47,747 nucleotides of DNA from an uncultured Flavobacteriaceae bacterium (lineage in GTDB: Bacteria; Bacteroidota; Bacteroidia; Flavobacteriales; Flavobacteriaceae). The notes beneath the pieces are model-generated. The model was not told the origin of the DNA. It saw nothing but the letters and a program-made list of their open reading frames with translations, and did no database searches. The stretch covers positions 1 through 47,747 of the forward strand of contig CAKZOR010000127.1 in assembly GCA_937136755.1 (NCBI GenBank), in the 5' to 3' direction. The translations under genes were made by a program, and so were the position numbers. How positions within the stretch are numbered: the first letter of the stretch is position 1; each line of letters opens with the position of its first letter. Of this stretch, positions 23,425-31,883 are shown in pieces.

Positions 23425-24641
23425 TATCTCAGTTTTAAGGTCACAATGGTTAAAACGGCCAATAATATCCCCACAATCCAAAATCTACTCACAATTTTAC
23501 TTTCGTGATAGCCCAATTTCTGATAGTGGTGGTGCAATGGTGACATGAGGAAAATACGCACCCCTTCACCGAATTTTTTCTTGGTGTATTTAAAATAGCC
23601 TACCTGCAACATCACAGAGAGTGACTCGGCGAAAAAGACGCCGCACAATAGGGGGATAAGTAATTCCTTTCTGATAATAATGGCAATAACTGCAATAATT
23701 CCACCAATAGTTAAGCTACCCGTATCACCCATAAAAACCTGTGCTGGAAATGCATTATACCATAAGAATCCAACCAGTGCACCTACAAAAGCAGCAATAA
23801 ACACCACCAATTCACCCACCCTAGGGATAAACATAATATCTAAGTAGTCAGAGAAAATAACATTCCCTGAAATCCAAGCAAAGACCCCCAAGGTAACCGC
23901 AATAATCGCAGAGGTTCCCGCAGCCAAACCGTCTATACCGTCGGTGAGATTTGCGCCGTTAGAAACTGCAGATACTATAAAAATGACTACTGGAATAAAA
24001 ATGAGCCAAGCGTATTTCTCAGCACCCTCACCCGCCCAAGAAATCCAATTGCTATACTCTAATTCGTTGTTTTTGGTAAATGGTATAGTGGTTTTAGTAG
24101 ACTTTATTTCAGGTCCTAAAAAACGACTCTTTACCACTTCTGTTTTTTGTACCGCAACCGCCTCTTTCATGGTAACGCCTGGATGAAAATACAAAGTAGC
24201 TCCAACGATAAGCCCAAGAACCACTTGCCCCAAGACTTTAAAAACCCCTTTTAAACCAGCCTTGTCTTTTTTAAAGATTTTAATATAATCATCTACAAAA
24301 CCTATCGCACCCATCCAAAGCGTGGTTACGATGAGTAGCACAATATAAATCTCAGCTAATTTAGCGAAGAGAAAAACAGGTACTAAAGTGGCTATAATGA
24401 TAATTAAGCCACCCATAGTTGGGGTTCCAGCTTTTTGTTTTTGACCAGCCAAACCAAGATCCCTAACGGTCTCGCCTATTTGTTTTAACTGAAGGTATTC
24501 AATGATCTTTTTTCCAAATACTGTTGCAATTAATAGAGAAGTAATAATGGCCAATGAAGCCCTGAAGGTTAAAAACCCAAACAGACTGGCCCCCGGAAAT
24601 TGGTATTGCTTTTCTAAAAATTCAAATAAATAATACAACAT
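23424..24641 (-). CDS. mraY: MraY, phospho-MurNAc-pentapeptide transferase
   Basis: 405 residues, ATG at 24641. Ten-span membrane enzyme that makes lipid I. Key motifs: '[11 protein letters not shown]', '[16 protein letters not shown]' with the Asp pair, '[11 protein letters not shown]' with catalytic Asp, 'MGDTGSL' and '[11 protein letters not shown]'. An insertion of about 60 residues ('[20 protein letters not shown]' to 'AWLIFI') between spans 4 and 5 is usual for Bacteroidota MraY and explains the length over the E. coli enzyme (360). Confidence 0.97.
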   Translation of the reverse strand: MLYYLFEFLEKQYQFPGASLFGFLTFRASLAIITSLLIATVFGKKIIEYLQLKQIGETVRDLGLAGQKQKAGTPTMGGLIIIIATLVPVFLFAKLAEIYIVLLIVTTLWMGAIGFVDDYIKIFKKDKAGLKGVFKVLGQVVLGLIVGATLYFHPGVTMKEAVAVQKTEVVKSRFLGPEIKSTKTTIPFTKNNELEYSNWISWAGEGAEKYAWLIFIPVVIFIVSAVSNGANLTDGIDGLAAGTSAIIAVTLGVFAWISGNVIFSDYLDIMFIPRVGELVVFIAAFVGALVGFLWYNAFPAQVFMGDTGSLTIGGIIAVIAIIIRKELLIPLLCGVFFAESLSVMLQVGYFKYTKKKFGEGVRIFLMSPLHHHYQKLGYHESKIVSRFWIVGILLAVLTIVTLKLR

Positions 24642-24666
24642 AGTACTGCGCTTCTATTGGATTAGA

Positions 24667-26130
24667 TTAGTGGTCTAAGAGGTCTAAATGATTCTTTACA
24701 ATGTCATAGTCATCAAAAGGAGTCTTAACACCTTTAATGTCCTGATACTTTTCATGTCCTTTCCCTGCGATTAAAATAATATCCTTTGAAGTGGCCATCA
24801 TACAAGCGGTTTTTATAGCTTGTTTTCTATTTTCAACTACCAAAACTTTTTTTATATCTACTGGGGAAACACCCGCCTCCATCTGTTCAATAATGTCTAT
24901 AGGCGTCTCAGATCTGGGGTTGTCAGAAGTGAGAATTACGGTATCGCTCTTTTCTGCTGCTATTGCTCCCATTAAAGGCCGCTTTCCTTGATCCCTATCT
25001 CCTCCACAACCTACTACCGTAATGAGCTTCTCATTTTTTGTCCTAATCTGGCCTATCGTTGTTAACATATTGTCTAAAGCATCTGGCGTATGGGCATAAT
25101 CCACAATAGCCGTGATCTGACTTTTAGAAATAAAATACTGAAACCTCCCCGCAACATTCTCTAGCGTACTGATATGCTGAAGCACCTCTAGCTTGTTTAA
25201 TCCCAAAAGGCTTGCCGTGGCGTAAATTGCCAACACATTATACGCATTAAACTGGCCTAAAAGTGTGGTCCAAACTTCTTGTTGGTCAATTTTGAGCAAT
25301 TGACCTGAAAGCTGATGCTCTAATATTTGCACCTTAAAATCTGCTACCCCTTTTAGCCCATAGCTCATTTTTTTAGCCTTGGTATTTTGCAGCATAAATA
25401 GGCCATTCTTATCATCTGAATTTACTAGGGCAAAAGCCGTGGCCGAAAGCCCGTCAAAAAGCAGTTTTTTAGTGTCTCTGTAATTGGCAAAAGTCTTGTG
25501 GTAATCTAAGTGATCTTGACTTAGATTGGTAAAAACTGCACCCTCGAAAGTCAATCCCTTAGTACGCATTTGTGCAATTCCATGAGAACTTACCTCCATG
25601 AAACAGTAAGAAAGTCCCTCTGAGACCATTTCATGTAAGTATGCATTAATGGTCCACACATCTGGTGTAGTGTGGGCTGTTTCATAAGATTTCTCCCCCA
25701 CTAAAATTTTAATGGTAGAGATGAGTCCTGAAGGATATCCCGCTTTAGTAAACAAAGCATGTAGTAAGCTGGTCACGGTAGTTTTACCGTTAGTACCAGT
25801 TACCCCAATAAGCGATAGTTTCTTAGACGGATGGTCAAACCAATTGGCCGCCATAACACCTAAAGCTTCTTGACTATCGGGTACCACTACATAAGTCACC
25901 TCAGGATGAGTAAAACCAGGCAAGTCTTCACAAACAATTACAGTGGCCCCTTTTTCAATAGCTGTTTCTATATAATCATGGCCATTTACTTGAACTCCTT
26001 TAGTAGCTACAAAAAGCGATTGAGGCCCAACTTTGCGAGAATCGAAATATACGTCCTTAACCTCCTTAATCGTGCTGCCTTGCAACTGATTAATAGAAAC
26101 GCCGTATAATATGTCTTTTAACACCTTCAT
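24667..26130 (-). CDS. murE: MurE, UDP-MurNAc-L-Ala-D-Glu--meso-DAP ligase
   Basis: 487 residues, ATG at 26130, overlapping the ftsI stop by four bases. 'VYFDSRKVGPQSLFVA' (uracil-binding side), ATP loop 'IGVTGTNGKTT' at about 108-118 and the 'TSDNPRSE' motif are present. DNPR is the mark of meso-diaminopimelate-adding MurE, so the stem peptide carries DAP, as expected for a Gram-negative wall. Confidence 0.96.
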   Translation of the reverse strand: MKVLKDILYGVSINQLQGSTIKEVKDVYFDSRKVGPQSLFVATKGVQVNGHDYIETAIEKGATVIVCEDLPGFTHPEVTYVVVPDSQEALGVMAANWFDHPSKKLSLIGVTGTNGKTTVTSLLHALFTKAGYPSGLISTIKILVGEKSYETAHTTPDVWTINAYLHEMVSEGLSYCFMEVSSHGIAQMRTKGLTFEGAVFTNLSQDHLDYHKTFANYRDTKKLLFDGLSATAFALVNSDDKNGLFMLQNTKAKKMSYGLKGVADFKVQILEHQLSGQLLKIDQQEVWTTLLGQFNAYNVLAIYATASLLGLNKLEVLQHISTLENVAGRFQYFISKSQITAIVDYAHTPDALDNMLTTIGQIRTKNEKLITVVGCGGDRDQGKRPLMGAIAAEKSDTVILTSDNPRSETPIDIIEQMEAGVSPVDIKKVLVVENRKQAIKTACMMATSKDIILIAGKGHEKYQDIKGVKTPFDDYDIVKNHLDLLDH

Positions 26131-28133
26131 GAACGAGATAATTTTAAGGCTACTTTAGTGCCTTTTTCAATAAGCACTCCCGCATTCATAGATTGGCTCA
26201 CCACCTGACCATGGCCATTTACTTCCACCTCACAACCTAAATTCTCTAATAAAGCTACAGCGTCCATACCAGGCATTCCCTTTACATCTGGAATGGTCTG
26301 GCTCGAATGCCCAAGTATAGTTTGATAATTTTCAAAGGATTCATTCACAGCTAAAGAGGCAACTGCCTCTTTAGCCACTTGCACTTCCATAAGTTTAGTG
26401 GTGTACATTTTTTGGGCAATGGCTTTAAAAACTGGCCCAGAAACATCTGCCCCGTAATAGCCAACAGATTTATCTGGTTCATGTATCACTACAATACAAG
26501 AATACTCTGGATTGTCTGCTGGAAAATAGCCCGAAAAAGTGGAGATATATTTTAACTTGTTTGGGTCTCCTGAAGTGTAATCTTTTTGACAAGTACCCGT
26601 TTTGCCAGCCATTGAAAAATTTGGATCATACAACCCGTGGCCTGTACCCCCTTTTTTCTCCACAATTTCTTTTAAGATTTGTTTTACCTGGACCACAGTC
26701 TCTTTAGAACATATAGAAGGATTAATGACCGTTTTACCAAATCGCTTCTCTACAATACCCCCTTTTCTTATTTCTTTGATCAATCTGGGCTTCACCATTT
26801 CTCCATCATTGGCAATAGCGTTGTAAAAAGTCAGGGTTTGTAAAGGGGTCAAAGACACCTCATACCCATGGGACATCCATGCCAAAGAGACCCCAGACCA
26901 TCCTTTATCTCCAGGATACCTGATCACAGGATCTCCCTCTCCCAACACAGGAAGCCCAAGCTTTTCATGCAAATTCATATTGCGCAAACGATCTACATAA
27001 TCACTAGGCCTGTCTTTATAATTTTCATGTATAAGTTTAGCAAATGCTGTATTAGAGGAGACCTTTAATGCCTTTGCTACAGAAATCTGTCCATAACCAC
27101 CATTTTTAGAGTCGTTAACTGTCCGGTCATAAACCCTGTATTTACCACGCTCCGTATCTATTACTGTGGCGGTGTCTACAATTTTATCTTCTAATGCTAC
27201 GACCAAAGACATGAGCTTAAAAGTAGATCCTGGTTCATGAGACTCTCCTATAGCATAATTAAGCCTCTCGTAATAGTGCCCATTGGCATTTCTCCCTAGA
27301 TTTGAAAGCGCCTTTATTTCTCCTGTTTTAGTTTCCATCACTACTACAGTACCGTGATCTGCTTTGTATTTTTCTAACTGAGTCAATAGCGCATGGTGCG
27401 CTATATCTTGAATATTAATATTAATTGTAGTGACAACGTCTGCACCCTCTTCCGGCTCTTTTAGATTACTAGTTCCTATTGGTTTCCACTGACCTTTGGC
27501 AATTTTTTGCTTGAGACGCTTGCCTGCTACGCCTTTTAAATAATCATCAAAAGCACCTTCTAAGCCTACTCGAGTGATATTTCCCTTAGCATCTGAACTC
27601 ACAAAACCCACACTCCTTGCCGCCATCTCTCCGAGCGGATGCTCTCTAACTGTCTTTTGAGTTACCACAAAACCGCCTCTGTAAGGCCCTTTTGAAAACA
27701 ATGGAAAAGATTTAATTCGCTTATAAGACTCATAGCTTAAATTAGAGGCTATTAAGGCATACCTGTTTTTATTGGCCCTTGCTTTTCTGAGTTTTTGCTC
27801 AAAATAATTTGCCGGCTTTTGAAGCAGCACCCCTAAAGAATCTGAAAGCGCAACAAGATTCGTTTCAAAATCCTTAGGCGCCACAGTTACAGCGTCAAAT
27901 CTAATCTCATATCTGGAAACAGAAGTGGCCAATAAACTACCGTCGTCTGAATACAAGCTCCCCCTACTGGGTTCAATTGTCACAATTTTTTCAGTCCTTT
28001 CTAAAGCGAGCTTTCTGTACTTAGCACCATCTGAAACTTGGGTTTTAACTAGAGAAGCGCCAATAGCAATGGAAAACACCACCAAAAGGGCGACCACTAC
28101 ATACAGACGTGTTAAAATTTGTTTCTCTCGCAC
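26127..28133 (-). CDS. ftsI: FtsI/PBP3-type septal transpeptidase with C-terminal PASTA domain
   Basis: 668 residues from a GTG at 28133, five bases after the ftsL stop. Membrane span at about 9-30, then a dimerisation/pedestal region ('EPSRGSLYSDDGSLLATS') and the transpeptidase domain with S303-T-F-K306, the SSN motif at 359-361 and KTG at 511-513. A single PASTA domain closes the protein ('TIPDVKGMPGMDAVALLENLG' region), which E. coli FtsI lacks but Bacteroidota forms usually have. Cross-links septal peptidoglycan with FtsW. Confidence 0.95.
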   Translation of the reverse strand: MREKQILTRLYVVVALLVVFSIAIGASLVKTQVSDGAKYRKLALERTEKIVTIEPSRGSLYSDDGSLLATSVSRYEIRFDAVTVAPKDFETNLVALSDSLGVLLQKPANYFEQKLRKARANKNRYALIASNLSYESYKRIKSFPLFSKGPYRGGFVVTQKTVREHPLGEMAARSVGFVSSDAKGNITRVGLEGAFDDYLKGVAGKRLKQKIAKGQWKPIGTSNLKEPEEGADVVTTININIQDIAHHALLTQLEKYKADHGTVVVMETKTGEIKALSNLGRNANGHYYERLNYAIGESHEPGSTFKLMSLVVALEDKIVDTATVIDTERGKYRVYDRTVNDSKNGGYGQISVAKALKVSSNTAFAKLIHENYKDRPSDYVDRLRNMNLHEKLGLPVLGEGDPVIRYPGDKGWSGVSLAWMSHGYEVSLTPLQTLTFYNAIANDGEMVKPRLIKEIRKGGIVEKRFGKTVINPSICSKETVVQVKQILKEIVEKKGGTGHGLYDPNFSMAGKTGTCQKDYTSGDPNKLKYISTFSGYFPADNPEYSCIVVIHEPDKSVGYYGADVSGPVFKAIAQKMYTTKLMEVQVAKEAVASLAVNESFENYQTILGHSSQTIPDVKGMPGMDAVALLENLGCEVEVNGHGQVVSQSMNAGVLIEKGTKVALKLSRS

Positions 28134-28138
28134 TTTTA

Positions 28139-28462
28139 TTATTTTTTACCCGTTGTTTTTACTACAATTTTCACTGCTGGATTATCTGGAGGATAGATCC
28201 CTAGGTCTGCGACTTTTCTGGCTACACTAGTCTCTAACTGAGCACGCTGCAGCCTTGATCTAAGTCCTACATATTCATTTTTCAAAGCTTTTACTTCCTG
28301 ACTCAGACGAGCAATCTCATACACTTTGCGCTCAGATTCGTGCGCAGCACTGATCATAAGTGCGCCTAAGACTGCTAGATAAATAAAAAAACGCCAGTGT
28401 TTTGGAGCGTCGTCTCCAATAAGAAAAGAACCTTTTAAAATATTAAGCAGCGATTTTCTCAC
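28139..28462 (-). CDS. ftsL: FtsL-like divisome protein
   Basis: 107 residues from GTG 28462, which overlaps the rsmH stop (GTGA). Layout is that of FtsL: a short basic cytoplasmic start, one span ('WRFFIYLAVLGALMISAAH'), then a coiled coil with a leucine-type repeat ('ARLSQEVKALKNEYVGLRSRLQRAQLE' region). Sequence similarity to E. coli FtsL is slight; place between rsmH and ftsI decides the identity. Confidence 0.85.
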   Translation of the reverse strand: MRKSLLNILKGSFLIGDDAPKHWRFFIYLAVLGALMISAAHESERKVYEIARLSQEVKALKNEYVGLRSRLQRAQLETSVARKVADLGIYPPDNPAVKIVVKTTGKK

Positions 28463-29385
28463 TTTTTCTCAGGGGTGTTTTTTGGTTTTTCCGCTACCCG
28501 AAGCTTAGCACTTCGAGAACGGGTGTTTAAACGTTGTTCTTCTTTTGAGGGTATTTGTAAGCCGCCTACCTTTTTTAAAGGCACCTCAAAACGCCCAAAA
28601 ACATCTTTCTCTGGCTCTCCTTCAAATTGCCCTGCACGAATAAAGCGCTTTACCAATCTGTCTTCTAAAGAATGGTAACTCAACACACTTAATCGACCTC
28701 CAGGCAATAGAAGATCTGGCACTTGCATTAAAAATTCTTTAATAACTTGAATCTCTTGATTTACCTCAATTCTAATGGCCTGGTAAATAGGGGCCAATAC
28801 TTTAGCGTCATTAAATCCTTTTAGAAATGGAGCCAAAGCCTCCTTTAACTGAGCAGTGGTTTCAATAGGCTGGCTTTCCCTGTAAGCAATAATCGCTGTG
28901 GCAATGGCCTTTGAATTACGCAAGTCTCCGTATTGGAAAAACATATTGGCCAGATCTTCATGGGCATAGGAACCCACCACTTCTTTTGCAGTGAGCACAG
29001 CATTTTGATTCATTCGCATATCTAAATCTCCCTCAAAGCGCGTAGAAAAACCTCTTGACCCTTCGTCGAACTGATGAGAAGACACCCCAAAATCTGCTAA
29101 AATTCCATTCACTTGCTTAATGCCGTGAAAGCGCAGAAATTGTTTTATGAACCTAAAATTTTCTGGAATGAGGGTGAATCGAGCATCGGCCAATGTATTG
29201 GCCAAAGCGTCTTTATCCTGATCAAAGGCAAACAAACGCCCCTGTGGCCCAAGCTGTCGCAATATCTCTTTGCTATGTCCGCCGCCACCAAATGTGACGT
29301 CTACATAAACCCCATTGGGATCTATGGCCAAACCTGCCACAGTTTCCTGCAACATAACTGGATTATGATAGGCTGTTTTCTCCAT
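28459..29385 (-). CDS. rsmH: RsmH (MraW), 16S rRNA m4C1402 methyltransferase
   Basis: 308 residues from ATG 29385, giving 'MEKTAYHNPVMLQETV'; an in-frame ATG ten codons earlier (29415) is also possible. Either start overlaps mraZ (23 or 53 bases). SAM-binding 'YVDVTFGGGGHSKEIL', 'FAFDQDKDAL', 'GILADFGVSSHQFD' and 'GFSTRFEGDLDMRM' and the C-terminal 'LSYHSLEDRLVKRFIR' are diagnostic. N4-methylates C1402 in the ribosomal P site. Confidence 0.95.
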   Translation of the reverse strand: MEKTAYHNPVMLQETVAGLAIDPNGVYVDVTFGGGGHSKEILRQLGPQGRLFAFDQDKDALANTLADARFTLIPENFRFIKQFLRFHGIKQVNGILADFGVSSHQFDEGSRGFSTRFEGDLDMRMNQNAVLTAKEVVGSYAHEDLANMFFQYGDLRNSKAIATAIIAYRESQPIETTAQLKEALAPFLKGFNDAKVLAPIYQAIRIEVNQEIQVIKEFLMQVPDLLLPGGRLSVLSYHSLEDRLVKRFIRAGQFEGEPEKDVFGRFEVPLKKVGGLQIPSKEEQRLNTRSRSAKLRVAEKPKNTPEKK

Positions 29386-29827
29386 CTCCCATGACTTCTT
29401 CTGCCAGACTTGCAAAGTCCTGTGCTGTTTCCTCTAATACATTTTCATATTGTGCTTTGTCCCAAATCTCAATGATATTGATTGCCGCACTCAAGACCAC
29501 TTCCTGGCTAATTTGAGCAATCCCTATTAAATTTTTTGGAATGAGCAAACGACCACTACCGTCTACCTCTACTACTTTTACTCCCGCAGTAAACCTTCTA
29601 ATAAAATCGTTGTTCTTTTTCACAAATCGGTTTTTCTCATTCATCTTCTCCATCAATAATTGCCATTCCGCCATGGGATACAACTCCAGACAATCTCTAA
29701 AAACCGCTCTTTTAATAACAAATCCTTCTTTCAAAATAGGGGTCAATTGCGACTTTAACGCAACAGGAAGCATTACCCGCCCTTTTACGTCTGCCTTGCA
29801 ATCATATGTACCTATTAGTGAGACCAC
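29363..29827 (-). CDS. mraZ: MraZ, dcw-cluster transcriptional regulator
   Basis: 154 residues. The only reasonable start is GTG 29827, giving 'MVSLIGTYDCKADVKGRVMLP'. Two SpoVT/AbrB-like half-domains are visible, each with its loop motif: 'KGRVMLP' near 15-21 and 'GRLLIPK' near 92-98. MraZ forms ring-shaped oligomers that bind direct repeats ahead of its own gene and modulate the dcw operon. Three such repeats are present just upstream here. Confidence 0.95.
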   Translation of the reverse strand: MVSLIGTYDCKADVKGRVMLPVALKSQLTPILKEGFVIKRAVFRDCLELYPMAEWQLLMEKMNEKNRFVKKNNDFIRRFTAGVKVVEVDGSGRLLIPKNLIGIAQISQEVVLSAAINIIEIWDKAQYENVLEETAQDFASLAEEVMGDGENSLS

Positions 29828-29855
29828 TATCTGTGCTAATTTTAATTAATAAGTT

Positions 29856-29863
29856 CAAATATA
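29856..29863 (-). promoter_or_regulatory. -7 box of the mraZ/dcw promoter
   Basis: TATATTTG on the minus strand, an exact TAnnTTTG match, 29 bases ahead of the GTG start. The -33 position, where TTTG would be expected, is occupied by MraZ boxes and has no good match. This fits a promoter whose polymerase contact is controlled by MraZ. Confidence 0.5.
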
Positions 29864-29875
29864 AAGGATTTTATC

Positions 29876-29900
29876 CCACTTTTTACCACATTTTACCACT
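29876..29900 (-). promoter_or_regulatory. MraZ operator: three GTGG boxes at 10-bp period
   Basis: On the minus strand AGTGGTAAAA, TGTGGTAAAA and AGTGGGATAA follow one another with an exact 10-base period (GTGG at 29899-29896, 29889-29886 and 29879-29876). MraZ is known to bind tandem (G)TGGG/AAAGTG[G/T]-type repeats at about 10-bp spacing, one per subunit. The array lies directly upstream of the -7 box, where bound MraZ would overlap the -33 region. Confidence 0.7.
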
Positions 29901-30007
29901 TTGTTAATAAGTTCTCTTAACTTGCCTCTAAAAAAAGATCAAAGCCTATATTCTAGCTTGCATCTCAAGCCTTTAAAAAGAAGCCATTGGTATTTAAATG
30001 AAATGCC

Positions 30008-30015
30008 TATATTTG
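30008..30015 (+). promoter_or_regulatory. -7 box of the alpha/beta-hydrolase promoter
   Basis: TATATTTG on the plus strand with a TTGG (29987-29990) 17 bases before it as a weak -33 box. It lies 24 bases ahead of the ATG at 30039 and so supports that start over upstream in-frame codons from 29901. Confidence 0.45.
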
Positions 30016-30038
30016 CCAACTTAGGCGTAAACCAAGTC

Positions 30039-30803
30039 ATGACACACCCAATCATCAAAGACGGAAAATACCAATACGTATCCTTAGGAGAAGGCGCACC
30101 CATAGTCATTTTACATGGACTCATGGGCGGGCTCAGCAACTTTCAAGGGGTCATGGATTACTTCCCTGGGAAAGGTTATAGGGTCATTGTGCCTGAATTA
30201 CCTATTTACGACATGCCGCTCTTAAAGACCACCGTTAAAAGCTTTGCGATTTACGTAGATGAGTTTTTAAGGCATTTAAACCTAAAAGACGTGATTCTTG
30301 TGGGGAATTCATTGGGCGGTCATATTGCCTTATTAGAGACCAAGATGGATCCTGAGATTGTTAAAGGCTTAGTGATTACAGGAAGTTCTGGCCTTTACGA
30401 AAGTGCCATGGGCGACGGTTACCCTAAAAGAGGAGACTACGAGTTTATTAAGAAAAAAGCAGAAGAGGTTTTTTATGATCCTGCTGTGGCAACCAAAGAA
30501 ATTGTGGACGAAGTTTTTGCCACTGTCAATGACAGGGTAAAACTGGTTAAGACCTTGGCCATTGCCAAGAGTGCCATTAGACACAATATGTCTAAGGATT
30601 TACCCCTTATGAAAACACCTACTTGTATTATTTGGGGAAGGAACGACGGTGTGACACCTCCGAATGTTGCAGATGAATTTAATGCACTACTTCCAGATTC
30701 AGATTTATTTTGGATCGAAAAATGTGGTCATGCTCCCATGATGGAACACCCAGATACCTTCAATACAATACTGGAGAACTGGCTGGTGGCTAGAGACTTT
30801 TAG
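30039..30803 (+). CDS. Alpha/beta-fold hydrolase
   Basis: 254 residues from ATG 30039, chosen because the protein then begins 'MTHPIIKDGKYQYVSLGEG' as alpha/beta hydrolases of this type do, and because a -7 box lies inside the longer reading. 'VILHGLMGGLSNF' is the oxyanion region, the nucleophile elbow is 'LVGNSLGGHIAL', the acid 'IIWGRNDGVTPP' and the His 'EKCGHAPMMEHP'. Cytoplasmic, no signal. Substrate unknown. engB starts 18-42 bases after its stop, so the two probably share a transcript, an arrangement seen in other Flavobacteriaceae. Confidence 0.85.
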   Translation: MTHPIIKDGKYQYVSLGEGAPIVILHGLMGGLSNFQGVMDYFPGKGYRVIVPELPIYDMPLLKTTVKSFAIYVDEFLRHLNLKDVILVGNSLGGHIALLETKMDPEIVKGLVITGSSGLYESAMGDGYPKRGDYEFIKKKAEEVFYDPAVATKEIVDEVFATVNDRVKLVKTLAIAKSAIRHNMSKDLPLMKTPTCIIWGRNDGVTPPNVADEFNALLPDSDLFWIEKCGHAPMMEHPDTFNTILENWLVARDF

Positions 30804-30845
30804 CCCCACAGTATTGCGTCAATGAGTACAGAGAAAAAAGCATCC

Positions 30846-31460
30846 ATGAAAATTACTTCAGCAGAATTTGTAATGAGCAATGCTCATGTAGAAAAATGCC
30901 CAAAGGATCCTATTCCTGAATACGCCTTTATTGGGCGTTCAAATGTGGGGAAATCTTCATTGATCAATATGCTTACCTCAAAAAAGAGTTTGGCAAAAAC
31001 TTCTGGAAGACCGGGAAAAACACAACTGATTAACCACTTTAAGATAAATCAAAATTGGTTTTTAGTAGATTTACCTGGATATGGATACGCCCGTGTGTCT
31101 AAAAAAGACAAAAAGACTTTTCAAAAATACATTACCGAGTACTTCCTAAAACGCACACAACTTGTTTGTGCCTTTGTACTAGTAGATATTAGACATGAGC
31201 CTCAACCAGTAGACCTTGATTTCATGAGGTGGATGGGGGAAAACGAAATTCCTTTTTGCATCATTTTCACCAAAGCAGACAAATTAAAACCCGCCGTAAT
31301 AGAAGCAAATACAAAGGCCTATAACGATAAGCTAACGGAAGAAATTTTTGAAATAGCCCCAGAACATTTTATTACCTCCTCTTCAAAACATTTAGGAAAA
31401 GAGGAATTACTGGGATATATACATACTATAAACGAGCAGTTCTTTAAAGCGCAAAAGTAA
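30846..31460 (+). CDS. engB: EngB/YsxC, ribosome-biogenesis GTP-binding protein
   Basis: 204 residues from ATG 30846 ('MKITSAEFVMSN'), the start usual in relatives; ATG 30822 would add eight residues. GTPase motifs: G1 'GRSNVGKSSLIN', switch 'KTSGRPGKTQLINHF', G3 'VDLPGYGYA', G4 'FTKADK', G5 'ITSSS'. Essential in many bacteria for 50S subunit assembly. Length standard. Confidence 0.95.
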   Translation: MKITSAEFVMSNAHVEKCPKDPIPEYAFIGRSNVGKSSLINMLTSKKSLAKTSGRPGKTQLINHFKINQNWFLVDLPGYGYARVSKKDKKTFQKYITEYFLKRTQLVCAFVLVDIRHEPQPVDLDFMRWMGENEIPFCIIFTKADKLKPAVIEANTKAYNDKLTEEIFEIAPEHFITSSSKHLGKEELLGYIHTINEQFFKAQK

Positions 31461-31497
31461 TAGCTGGTTGTATTAAGACTCCATTTACTTAATGGTG

Positions 31498-31527
31498 AAG
31501 CGCATAAACGCAACGCTTTTTATTTTA
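31498..31527 (+). terminator. Weak terminator between engB and gldC
   Basis: AAGCG (31498-31502) can pair with CGCTT (31514-31518), followed by TTTTATTTT on the plus strand. Only five pairs with an 11-base loop, but it lies in the correct place 38 bases past the engB stop and between convergent genes. Confidence 0.35.
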
Positions 31528-31538
31528 AAAAACTTAAC

Positions 31539-31883
31539 TTAAGATCCTTTTTTAATCTCGAGCTTTTCTGCAAAATAATCAGAGAAATCTCTCATAGTTG
31601 CCGTCATTTTTTCATCTTGAGTGGCTTTCAAGAACGTGTCTGACATAGCCACTAAAGTTTGATGAAAAAATATTTTCATTTCATCTACTGGCATATCTTT
31701 AGTCCAAAGGTCTATCTTAAGGGATTCTTTGTTTACGCTATCCCAAACGGAAAGCATCATGGCTTTGGCGTCTTCTTTGTCTACACCTCCGTCTTCTGCA
31801 GTCCATTGCAACTTTTCAGGAACCTGGTTCTCATCTAAAGTAACTTTTAAAATAATTTCTGAAGTGTGGGTTTTTTGACTCAT
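31539..31883 (-). CDS. gldC: GldC, gliding-motility protein
   Basis: 114 residues, ATG at 31883. Begins 'MSQKTHTSEIILKVTLDENQVPEKLQW', followed by 'AMMLSVWDS', 'IDLWTKDMPVDEMKIFFHQTLVAMSDTF' and 'MRDFSDYFAEKLEIKKG', which is the GldC pattern throughout. Soluble and cytoplasmic. In Flavobacterium it is needed for efficient gliding but is not part of the essential core. Coupled to gldB by a four-base overlap, as in Flavobacterium johnsoniae. Confidence 0.93.
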   Translation of the reverse strand: MSQKTHTSEIILKVTLDENQVPEKLQWTAEDGGVDKEDAKAMMLSVWDSVNKESLKIDLWTKDMPVDEMKIFFHQTLVAMSDTFLKATQDEKMTATMRDFSDYFAEKLEIKKGS

